A stretch of DNA of 8,193 bases from NCBI GenBank assembly GCA_947178045.1, contig CAMWWR010000062.1, forward strand, positions 1 to 8,193, given 5' to 3'. A model generated the notes under the pieces. It saw only the letters and a list, made by a program, of their open reading frames with translations. It made no database searches and was not told where the DNA came from. Every line of letters starts with the position of its first letter. The stretch's first letter is position 1. The position numbers were made by a program, and so were the translations under genes. The DNA comes from an uncultured Clostridia bacterium (GTDB lineage: Bacteria > Bacillota > Clostridia > Lachnospirales > Lachnospiraceae). This document shows positions 1 through 5,672 of this stretch, piece by piece.

Positions 1-154
1 GATCGTTGATCCCCGCCGTAAAACAGTAACCGTCAACTATTTTGAGTGAAACATGCTCAGCATCCAATATTCCTTTGATTCTACGATCAAGGTTAATATC
101 TGTGATGATCTGTTTATCAATTTCTCTGATATTGCCGATCTACTGAGCATTTAG
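1..154 (+). pseudogene. Uma2-family (DUF820) nuclease-like gene, C-terminal remnant with in-frame stop
   Basis: The frame is open from the left edge and reads IVDPRRKTVTVNYFE, then TGA at 47-49. The same frame continues without another stop for 34 codons (NMLSIQYSFDSTIK..., ending DIADLLSI) to TAG at 152-154. The VDP-x-x-(K/R)-x-V-x-V segment is typical of the last strands of Uma2 (DUF820, PD-(D/E)XK-fold) proteins. The part after the TGA also fits the usual family ending: a Y-S-F-D element, a V-x-I-x-(D/G)-D-L strand and a D-(I/F)-x-(D/E)-I end. Homology-like sequence on both sides of the stop suggests a nonsense-interrupted gene rather than a natural end, although the product could still be made in shortened form. 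The upstream part lies outside the window. The family call is from memory of its sequence pattern; the stop codon is seen directly. Confidence 0.6.
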
Positions 155-159
155 CCAAA

Positions 160-192
160 AAAGCATGGTTGTGTGCATGCTTTCCTTTGACC
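160..192 (+). terminator. Probable rho-independent terminator after the Uma2 remnant
   Basis: AAGCATG (161-167) pairs perfectly with CATGCTT (176-182), extended by A160-T183, around an 8-nt loop. A pyrimidine-rich run (TTTCCTTTG) follows. It begins six bases after the TAG of the remnant, the expected place. The stem is short and not GC-rich, so strength is uncertain. Confidence 0.5.
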
Positions 193-433
193 AGAACGCC
201 GCCCCGACACTCGCCAGAGTTCAACGGGCAATGTTTTTTGTATTTCCACGTTTTTAAAGCCGATTTCATGCTTTTATCCTCTTATTCCTATTTTCTGCTC
301 TCACATCATTTCAAGCCCGATTTTCCCGTTTTCATGTCGATTATCATCATCATTTCTGAAGATTCCGGCGCATGGTTTTCGCTCTCCGTTATCTCTGCTA
401 AATTAAAATTTTCTTAGATTTCCCGTTTCCCTA
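193..433. other. Intergenic stretch without a convincing gene
   Basis: This AT-rich, plus-strand pyrimidine-rich stretch (many TTTCC/TTTTCC runs) separates the decayed Uma2 gene from the trhA promoter. The only plus-strand frame (169-417) has no ribosome binding site, overlaps the terminator hairpin and gives a low-complexity Phe/Ser/Ile-rich product, so I do not call it. I see no RNA gene, repeat array or mobile-element end here. Confidence 0.6.
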
Positions 434-462
434 TTGCAATTTCCTCCGCGGCGTGCTAGTAT
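434..462 (+). promoter_or_regulatory. Sigma-A type promoter for the hemolysin III-family gene (extended -10)
   Basis: TTGCAA (434-439) and TAGTAT (457-462) are separated by exactly 17 bp, and TGC directly precedes the -10 box (extended -10). Transcription should start near 469, giving an untranslated leader of about 140 nt before the ATG at 611. The downstream 17-bp palindrome lies just inside the transcript. Confidence 0.7.
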
Positions 463-477
463 GTTTTTACAGGTAAC

Positions 478-494
478 GTAGTTTTAAAAACTAC
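478..494 (+). promoter_or_regulatory. 17-bp perfect palindrome just downstream of the promoter, candidate operator
   Basis: GTAGTTTT (478-485) and AAAACTAC (487-494) are perfect inverted repeats around one A. The site lies roughly at +10 to +26 relative to the predicted start, where a bound dimeric repressor would block elongation or promoter escape. It is AT-rich with no loop, so it is a poor RNA hairpin and more likely a protein-binding site. I do not recognise the cognate regulator. Confidence 0.5.
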
Positions 495-610
495 ATAACA
501 AGCTTTCTTTTTCTTCAAAATGAATTTAAGGTTACTTTATTGCATATACTAATGCCGTCTTATTGTTTTTTAACCAGCACAAGTTTCATGTGCGGAAACG
601 GAGGAATTTC

Positions 611-1330
611 ATGGAAAAAACAGCAGTTTTTAAAGATCCGGCTATCACGCGCGCGATGCAGGACAAAGCGCCGCGCGCCTTTCATCTGAAGGACCCGTTC
701 AGCAGCCTGAGCCATCTGATCTTCGCCGGCATTTCGCTTGCTGCCGGCGTCCCGCTCATCATCCGCGCCTTTACCGCCTCCGGCCTGACGAACGGCCTGT
801 CCATGCTGCTGTTCGTGCTCGGCCTGATCGGGCTGTACACGGCGAGCGGCGTCTATCACGGACTCGATCTGTCCGAGGCCGCAAACAAGCGGCTGCGCAA
901 GATCGACCACAGCATGATCTACGTCCTGATTGCCGGAACCTATTCGCCGGTATGCCTCGTCGTGCTGGACGCAGCAAAGGGCATCCCGCTGTTCTGTGTT
1001 ATCTGGGCGCTGGCACTGGCCGGCATCCTGATGGCGCTGTTCTGGATCACATGCCCGAAATGGTTCTCCGCGCTGATCTACATCCTGATGGGCTGGCTCT
1101 GTGTATTTGCCATGGGGGCTATCATATCCTCGCTGCCGGCAGGCGCCTTTGCCTGGCTTCTCGCGGGAGGCATCATCTACACGGTCGGCGGCGTCATTTA
1201 TGCTTTGAAGCTGCCACTGTTCACCCACATGACGAAGGGCTTCGGCAACCATGAGCTGTTCCATCTCTTCTGCATCGGCGGAAGTCTCTGCCACTATATT
1301 ATGATGCTTGTCTATGTCTCGGCAATGTGA
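611..1330 (+). CDS. trhA: Hemolysin III / PAQR-family seven-helix membrane protein (TrhA-like)
   Basis: 239 aa, full length for the family. ATG at 611 is chosen because GGAGG (600-604) lies 6 nt upstream; a longer frame back to a TTG at 563 adds an unconserved stretch with no ribosome binding site. Family signatures are visible: S79 and H83 in ASGVYHG, the block RLRKIDHSMIYVLIAGTYSP (residues 94-113, containing D99-H100), and a C-terminal NHELFHLF block with H214 and H218 plus H228. In PAQR/HlyIII proteins these Ser, Asp and His residues form a metal site inside a seven-helix bundle resembling a membrane hydrolase. Hydrophobic segments fall near residues 33-52, 62-80, 101-119, 127-145, 151-168, 177-198 and 219-236. 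Bacterial members have been linked to membrane energetics or fluidity homeostasis; 'hemolysin' is a historical name and does not by itself imply toxin activity. It is monocistronic, with its own promoter and terminator. The family call is firm, the biological role uncertain. Confidence 0.93.
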   Translation: MEKTAVFKDPAITRAMQDKAPRAFHLKDPFSSLSHLIFAGISLAAGVPLIIRAFTASGLTNGLSMLLFVLGLIGLYTASGVYHGLDLSEAANKRLRKIDHSMIYVLIAGTYSPVCLVVLDAAKGIPLFCVIWALALAGILMALFWITCPKWFSALIYILMGWLCVFAMGAIISSLPAGAFAWLLAGGIIYTVGGVIYALKLPLFTHMTKGFGNHELFHLFCIGGSLCHYIMMLVYVSAM

Positions 1331-1350
1331 CAAAAGTCTTCTTTCGAATT

Positions 1351-1465
1351 GCCGCAAAAGCGCCGTCTGCGCACGGCCCGTCGCCTGCCGGTACACAAAC
1401 ACAGGTACCGCAGAGCGGGAGCCGTGCCCTCGACGGCGCTTTTTGCGGCAGTTCTTTTTCTCTCT
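1351..1465 (+). terminator. Large nested hairpin with T-rich tail downstream of trhA
   Basis: The outer arms 1351-1367 and 1432-1449 pair over 17 bp with one bulged T (GCCGC-AAAA-GCGCCGTC against its complement). Inside, GCACGGC (1371-1377) pairs with GCCGTGC (1421-1427), and TGC-CGGTAC (1386-1394) pairs with GTACCGCA (1405-1412) with one bulged C, around a 10-nt loop. A T/C-rich tail with TTTTT follows (1450-1465). It lies 20 nt after the trhA stop, so termination is the simplest role, but the co-axial three-stem shape is far larger than a normal terminator and may be a structured RNA. Confidence 0.7.
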
Positions 1466-1692
1466 GCCATTGATCTATGTCATACAGCCGGGCAATCCTG
1501 TACATTGATCGAAGGCATTCTGCCTGCTTGCTGCCTGTAATCTCTCCCGTCTGTTTGTTTTCCATAAAGCCCTGCGGACAAAACCGCCGCTTGACAGACA
1601 TCCTCCCGCGCCGCGGAAGGTATGTAGCAGACGTTCGAATTACCCGATATTCTTTCCCCTTCCATCCTCCTGCATTATACATTAAAATATGC
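1466..1692. other. Intergenic stretch between convergent units
   Basis: This lies between the ends of two converging transcripts (trhA and the LytM-domain gene). Frames on both strands exist, but they cross the terminator hairpins, have no properly spaced ribosome binding site and give no recognisable protein. On the minus strand a TATAAT (1679-1674) has no matching -35 box. I see no supported gene. Confidence 0.5.
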
Positions 1693-1725
1693 AAAAAGGC
1701 CGTCCGGTGTGAATCCCGAACAGCC
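1693..1725 (-). terminator. Rho-independent terminator of the LytM-domain gene
   Basis: Read on the minus strand, GGCTGTTCGG (1725-1716) pairs with CCGGACGGCC (1707-1698) over 10 bp including two G-U pairs, with an 8-nt loop, followed by TTTTT (1697-1693). It begins about 75 nt after the stop codon of the minus-strand gene at 1800. Confidence 0.85.
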
Positions 1726-1799
1726 TTCTTTCCCCGGCTTTCTTTCATGCCGTACCACACTGTGCTTCGCGGCGCTTCCGCATCCGAGAAGCCTCTTCC

Positions 1800-2885
1800 T
1801 CACTCCTCGCTCTGCCTGATCAGCGTCAGCGGATTTACAGTGCTCTCATCCTTCTGTACCTGAAAATACAGGTGATTTCCCTCCAGACGATAGTATTTCG
1901 TCACCGGGGCAAGTTTCGCGAGAACGGTTCCCGCCTTCACATAATCTCCCTCGCTGACCTTCACATCGGCCAGCTGCCCGTAGACAAGACGGTAACCGTC
2001 GCCGATCTCCATCGTCAGTGTCTGTCCCAGCTTATCCTCTTTTCCGACCGCTAAAATAATACCGTCCGCGGCAGACACGATATCGGCTCCCGGTTCCCCG
2101 GCAATGAAGATCGCCGGGTTCGTCCGAAATTGCTGCAATGTGTCAAAATAGACCATTCTGTCGGCGCTGTAGGACTTTACCACATTCCCGGAAAGCGGCC
2201 AGTAAAGCCCCTCCTCCGCGGAAAATTTCAGCTCGCCCACCGTCGGGCTGTTTGCTGCCTCTGCAGGCTCCTGCCCCGGAGCCTCGCCATCCTGACCGGA
2301 TGCTGTCTTGCCGCCCTGGCCGGATGCTGTCTTACCATCCTGACCGGAAGCCGTCTTACCATCCTGGCCCGAGGCTGTTTTGCCGTCCTGACCCGAGGCT
2401 GTCTTACCATCCTGCCCGGATGCTGTCTTACCGTCCTGGCCAGAAGCCGTTCCTCCACCTTGGCCGACAACAGCTCCTGCGCCCTGCCCAATGACCGGCT
2501 TGCCGCTCTGATCCGTACCGTCCGAAGACTCGTTCAGGCTGCTCTCATGCGGCTGGCCCTTACCGCCATCCGCGATATTTCCTCCCGACGGAACACTCGT
2601 CGGTCGCGGCTGCCCGCTCGTCCCCGGTGCAGCACCCGCCGTCGGGGACGGTATCGCTGCCTGAACCCCCGGCCCCTGCCCGTCCTGGCCCGGAAGCGAC
2701 TGATCCCCCGGCTCGTTCAGGTCCACCAGCTCTTTCCCCGGTTTCTCCGGCTCGCTTTTTCTCGTCCCGGCATACACTGCTCCGGACACTGCCAGAACGC
2801 CACAGAGCGCCAGAAGATACAGCTGCTTCTTATTCTTAATCTCCTTCTTTTCTCCCTTCAATTTCTTCGCGCCGCCTTTCCTCAA
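1800..2885 (-). CDS. Membrane-anchored SpoIIQ-like protein with degenerate LytM/M23 domain
   Basis: 361 aa. A Lys-rich N-terminus (residues 2-20) precedes one membrane segment (about 21-40, QLYLLALCGVLAVSGAVYAG). Then comes a long Gly/Pro/Gln/Ser-rich linker (44-218) with seven octapeptide repeats (146-201), and a C-terminal LytM/M23 fold (about 227-352: YWPLSGNVV..., SAADGIILAVG, GDYVKAGTVL, NHLYFQV, VNPL). Active M23 endopeptidases use H-x-x-x-D and H-x-H to hold zinc; here these positions read N256...F260 and H338-L-Y340, and the usual YAHL His is Q304, so it should not cleave peptidoglycan. Non-catalytic LytM proteins of this shape in spore-formers include SpoIIQ, which sits in the forespore membrane and pairs with SpoIIIAH. 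That role is inferred from architecture only. The first possible start is TTG at 2885 (TAA lies two codons upstream), without a good ribosome binding site; a second TTG is at 2861. It has its own terminator and lies 245 nt after the ABC-2 operon. Confidence 0.85.
   Translation of the reverse strand: MRKGGAKKLKGEKKEIKNKKQLYLLALCGVLAVSGAVYAGTRKSEPEKPGKELVDLNEPGDQSLPGQDGQGPGVQAAIPSPTAGAAPGTSGQPRPTSVPSGGNIADGGKGQPHESSLNESSDGTDQSGKPVIGQGAGAVVGQGGGTASGQDGKTASGQDGKTASGQDGKTASGQDGKTASGQDGKTASGQGGKTASGQDGEAPGQEPAEAANSPTVGELKFSAEEGLYWPLSGNVVKSYSADRMVYFDTLQQFRTNPAIFIAGEPGADIVSAADGIILAVGKEDKLGQTLTMEIGDGYRLVYGQLADVKVSEGDYVKAGTVLAKLAPVTKYYRLEGNHLYFQVQKDESTVNPLTLIRQSEE
2283..2450 (-). repeat. Seven tandem 24-bp units coding for octapeptide TASGQDGK
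   Basis: Seven in-frame 24-bp units code for TASGQDGK (five exact copies), TASGQGGK and TASGQDGE. The protein repeats are nearly identical while the third codon positions differ between units (for example GCC/GCA/GCT for Ala). This suggests either selection on the peptide or an old expansion. They lie in the extracytoplasmic linker between the membrane anchor and the LytM domain. Confidence 0.95.
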
Positions 2886-3130
2886 ATTCTCTTACGGAGT
2901 GAAAGCCCAGTCCCCGGCTTCGCTGCAGCATACGCCTGCAGAAGACTGAGCTGTCGCCTCTCGGTACAATATCTGTACTGTTCGCATAGCGCTCACGCAA
3001 ACGGCCCGCCTGTCACTGCGTGCCTTCCGCGCTTATTTGCTATACGCTATACCTGTATTGTTTCCGGCGCATTCAAAATTATTCAGCAGATATGAAGGAA
3101 TTCCATAAGTAAAATATCAAAATGTGTCCG
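2886..3130. other. Spacer between ABC-2 operon and LytM-domain gene, with inverted and direct repeats
   Basis: No gene is supported. It holds GTACA-N5-TGTAC (2964-2978), a perfect 5-bp inverted repeat; CACGCA (2994-2999) pairing with TGCGTG (3017-3022); and a tandem GCTATAC GCTATAC (3039-3052). The minus-strand promoter of the LytM-domain gene should be here, but no -35/-10 pair is convincing. I see no strong terminator after the permease gene, so some readthrough is possible. Confidence 0.4.
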
Positions 3131-3907
3131 TCAGGAGCCCGTCGATTTGAAATGCCGCACGCCGAGCTTCCACAGCCCGACTGCCGGAAGCAGGAAAAGC
3201 AGGCCCGCGGACGGCAGAAGCACGAACGCCGCATTGCTGCTGCGCCCGGTCAGATACAGGAACGGGTAATACTGGACAAGGGCGTATGGGACAAGGAAGG
3301 TGCATATCCAGAGCACTCTTTTTCCGTACACCTCAATCGGATATTTCCCGTATTCCCGCGCGCCGTCCGTAAACACATTCATAAACTCGAGGCTCTGCGT
3401 CGTAAAAAAGCAGAGCGCGGCATAGATTACGAACATGGCCGAGAACAGCGCGGTTCCTCCGACCACCATGAAAACAACCGCCAGAATTTTCACCGCGCTC
3501 CAGCGAATCCCGCTCGTCGCAACGACGTACACAAACATGACGACCGCCTGCGCGATGCGCCCTACGCGCGTAAATGCAATTCTGGCACACAGCACCTGAA
3601 GAATTTCATTCCGCGGACGCACAAGAATCCGGTCAAATTCCCCGTTCCCCAGCATTCCGGCAAAGGTGTCGAACCCGCGCACGAACATTTCCGCGATCGA
3701 GAAGGAAAGCAGCACGACGGAAAAGCAGAGCAGCGAATCCTGATAGCTGTAGCCCTTTACATCCGAAAACCGCAGATACATGAAATGTATTCCCAGAAAC
3801 ACGCTGAACGATACAAGGAACTGCCCGAGGATCGTCATAAAAAAGGAAGCCCGGAACTGCATCTCGCTTTTTAAGTGCATCGCAAAATATTTTCGATATA
3901 AACGCAT
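3131..3907 (-). CDS. ABC-2 type transporter permease, COG3694/DUF990-like (third gene of operon)
   Basis: 258 aa, a usual length for this permease type. It is one of two membrane subunits predicted to form the export channel with the ATPase encoded first in the operon; substrate unknown. Hydrophobic segments are visible near residues 22-42, 57-78, 118-132, 142-166, about 200-217 and 228-248. Family-typical stretches are GEFDRILVRPRN (about 89-100, the cytoplasmic loop seen in DUF990 permeases) and ALVQYYPFLYLTGR (about 209-222). ATG at 3907 starts 6 nt after the previous gene's stop (3914), and its ribosome binding site GGAGGG lies inside that gene's last codons with a 9-nt gap, which points to tight translational coupling. 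Family assignment is from remembered sequence features. Confidence 0.88.
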   Translation of the reverse strand: MRLYRKYFAMHLKSEMQFRASFFMTILGQFLVSFSVFLGIHFMYLRFSDVKGYSYQDSLLCFSVVLLSFSIAEMFVRGFDTFAGMLGNGEFDRILVRPRNEILQVLCARIAFTRVGRIAQAVVMFVYVVATSGIRWSAVKILAVVFMVVGGTALFSAMFVIYAALCFFTTQSLEFMNVFTDGAREYGKYPIEVYGKRVLWICTFLVPYALVQYYPFLYLTGRSSNAAFVLLPSAGLLFLLPAVGLWKLGVRHFKSTGS

Positions 3908-3913
3908 CGCCTC

Positions 3914-4711
3914 TCACCCTCCCTGTACGACGATTCGACGCATCGCCTTCTTTGTCAGCAACCGGCCTGCCCCGACCATTATGACGAGCCAGAACAGCTG
4001 AAGTAATATTTTCAGGTACATTTCCTCTCCCGCCAGATCGCCGCCGTAGACGCGGAACGGGATATTCTGCATGGATGCGAACGGCAGCAGCTCGACGGCA
4101 TGCCGCACACCGTCCGGCAAAAACGGAAGCGGGATCGTCGCCCCGGAAAGAAATTCGACGAGGCCGGCCGCCAGTATTTTGATGCCTGCGGTCTGTATCG
4201 TGTAAAAGGCAGAGACATAGATCAGCATCGTGAAGGCCACAACATTGAACAGCGCCAGCACAAACGAGGCCAGAAACCAGAACGCCGCCCCGACTCCCGC
4301 AGGCAGGCCCATGCCGTAGGGCTTTTTCAAAAGCGCCGCGAATACAAGTACCGGAATGCAGCGCAGCACCGCCATGGACAGCCGGTTCGCGATGCTCCGC
4401 GCATACCACATTCCATACAAATCGACCGGCCGGCACAGCTCGTAAACGACGCCTCCGCCCGTGATCGTCTGAAAAATATCCTCCTCAAATACCCACACAA
4501 AAACCAGGGTCAAAAACGCCTGCTGAAGCCAGATATACGATGTCAGCGCCTGAAAATCCATCGGGAACGCCCCCGCGTCCGTCTCATAAAACGCCTTGTA
4601 GAGCAAAAGCTCCATGATTCCCCAGACAAACTGCGTCACCATGCCCGCCGCGGCCGCGGCCCGGTACTGAAGGCCGGTCAGAAATTTAATTTTAAAAAAT
4701 GCAAGATACAT
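3914..4711 (-). CDS. ABC-2 type transporter permease, COG4587-like (second gene of operon)
   Basis: 265 aa. ATG at 4711 is chosen because GGAGGAGG lies 6 nt upstream and the product begins MYLAFFKIKFLTGLQYRAAA, the typical N-terminus of this permease family. A longer frame to 4933 is only the overlap with the ATPase gene's low-complexity end. Hydrophobic segments lie near residues 20-40, 57-76, 113-129, 139-170, 176-195 and 231-250. The loop VVYELCRPVDLYG (88-100) is the counterpart of the cytoplasmic R-P motif in the partner permease. It starts 19 nt after the ATPase gene stop and ends 6 nt before the next permease. With the other permease it should make a heterodimeric pore for an unknown substrate. 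Confidence 0.9.
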   Translation of the reverse strand: MYLAFFKIKFLTGLQYRAAAAAGMVTQFVWGIMELLLYKAFYETDAGAFPMDFQALTSYIWLQQAFLTLVFVWVFEEDIFQTITGGGVVYELCRPVDLYGMWYARSIANRLSMAVLRCIPVLVFAALLKKPYGMGLPAGVGAAFWFLASFVLALFNVVAFTMLIYVSAFYTIQTAGIKILAAGLVEFLSGATIPLPFLPDGVRHAVELLPFASMQNIPFRVYGGDLAGEEMYLKILLQLFWLVIMVGAGRLLTKKAMRRIVVQGG

Positions 4712-4730
4712 CGCGTGCCTCCTCCATTTT

Positions 4731-5672
4731 CTAAATCTGATATTTTGCGTAGAGCGCCGCGACGATCTCGTCAATGCTGCGTTCGTTCCCGGACGCGGGC
4801 TCTGTTCCGTACCCGCCGTCTTCCGCTTTGCGCTGCTCTGCCGCGCTTCCGCTTTCTGCGGCCTGATCCTGCTCTGCCCCGCGCCTGCCTTCCGTGGCTT
4901 CGTGCTGCTCCGCCGCGGTCTGCCCGCATCCAAGCACCTCTGCCTTCAGCTCCTCAAAGCTGCAGTCGCGCAGTATTTTCCCGTGGCCGATCAGAAGGAT
5001 CCGCTTTGTCAGCACCTCGATATCCTGCATATCATGCGTTGTCAGAATCACTGTTGTCCCGTGCTCCGCGTTCATCCGCCGTATAAAATCCCGGACCGCA
5101 AGCTTGGAAACCGCGTCAAGCCCGATCGTCGGCTCGTCCAGAAACAGAAGCTCCGGGCGGTGCAGCAGCGCCGCCGCAATCTCACAGCGCATCCGCTGCC
5201 CGAGCGAAAGCTGCCTTGCCGGCGTCTGAATAATTTTCTCCAGATCCAAAAGCGTTACCAGCTCCTCAAGACTGTCCCGGTAAACCGCATCCGGTATCCG
5301 GTAAATTTCCTTCAGAAGCTCGAACGAATCGTTGACTGGGACATCCCACCAGAGCCCGGACCGCTGGCCGAACACGACCCCGATATGGCGCACATGCTCC
5401 TTTCTCTCCTTCCACGGTACTCTGCCGTTGATCCGGCAGCTGCCTGCGTCCGGTGTCAGCACGCCGGACAGCACTTTGATCGTCGAGGATTTTCCCGCTC
5501 CGTTCGGGCCGATATAGCCGACCATCTCTCCGTCGGGAATCGTGAACGATATGTCGTCGAGTGCCCGGATCTCCTCCGTCTGCCTGTGCCACAGAGCCTT
5601 TACCGCCTGCGACAGGCCGGCGCTCCGCCTTGCGACCTTGTAGGTCTTTGAAATGTGCTCCACTTCAATCAT
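4731..5672 (-). CDS. ABC-2 transporter ATP-binding protein, COG4586-like (first gene of operon)
   Basis: 313 aa. It powers export through the two permeases encoded next. Motifs in order: Walker A GPNGAGKSS (55-63), Q-loop Q103 in VVFGQRSGLWWDVP (99-112, a stretch characteristic of COG4586 ATPases), signature LSLGQR (155-160), Walker B LLFLDE (175-180), D-loop GLDAVSK, and switch H213 in ILTTHD. All catalytic residues are present. ATG at 5672 is chosen because GGAG lies 6 nt upstream and the product begins MIEVEHISKTYK; the frame extends to 5798 without a better start. The C-terminus is odd: instead of the usual beta-rich tail before the final I-D-E-I-V helix, residues 249-297 are an Ala/Glu/Gln/Gly-rich tract with three degenerate repeats. 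The gene sits behind a leader of about 400 nt. Confidence 0.93.
   Translation of the reverse strand: MIEVEHISKTYKVARRSAGLSQAVKALWHRQTEEIRALDDISFTIPDGEMVGYIGPNGAGKSSTIKVLSGVLTPDAGSCRINGRVPWKERKEHVRHIGVVFGQRSGLWWDVPVNDSFELLKEIYRIPDAVYRDSLEELVTLLDLEKIIQTPARQLSLGQRMRCEIAAALLHRPELLFLDEPTIGLDAVSKLAVRDFIRRMNAEHGTTVILTTHDMQDIEVLTKRILLIGHGKILRDCSFEELKAEVLGCGQTAAEQHEATEGRRGAEQDQAAESGSAAEQRKAEDGGYGTEPASGNERSIDEIVAALYAKYQI
4812..4916 (-). repeat. Degenerate AEQxxAxExG repeats near the ATPase C-terminus
   Basis: Residues 253-287 of the ATPase contain AAEQHEATEGRRG, AEQDQAAESGS and AAEQRKAEDGG, which align as about three 11-13 residue units. In DNA, related TGCTCTGCC-type blocks recur 33-36 bp apart (near 4834, 4870 and 4903 on the plus strand). 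The tract is charged and probably disordered. Confidence 0.7.

Noticed and set aside
219..415. Minus-strand short frame ending in an MMMIIDMKTGKSGLK-like peptide
   Set aside because: It is about 35 codons after an upstream stop, with no suitable start and spacing and no recognisable family.
169..417. 82-codon plus-strand frame after the Uma2 remnant
   Set aside because: It begins inside the terminator hairpin, has no ribosome binding site and gives a low-complexity Phe/Ser/Ile-rich product from a pyrimidine-rich tract.
560..1402. 280-codon minus-strand frame opposite trhA
   Set aside because: It is the antisense shadow of a clear HlyIII/PAQR gene: rich in Gln/Arg/Asp/Ala, without domain features, and crossing the terminator hairpin.
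1299..1565. Possible 88-aa minus-strand gene starting MENKQTGEITG
   Set aside because: It has a weak AGGG-like site upstream, but the frame runs through the big hairpin and into the trhA coding end, and the product has no recognisable pattern.
2130..3095. 321-codon plus-strand frame opposite the LytM-domain gene
   Set aside because: It is the shadow of the repeat-rich coding region (repeated Leu/Thr/Cys units mirror the octapeptide repeats) and has no supported start.
4712..4933. N-terminal extension of the second permease by 74 codons
   Set aside because: It overlaps the ATPase gene in another frame and is Arg/Ser/Ala low complexity; the ATG at 4711 has an ideal GGAGGAGG site.
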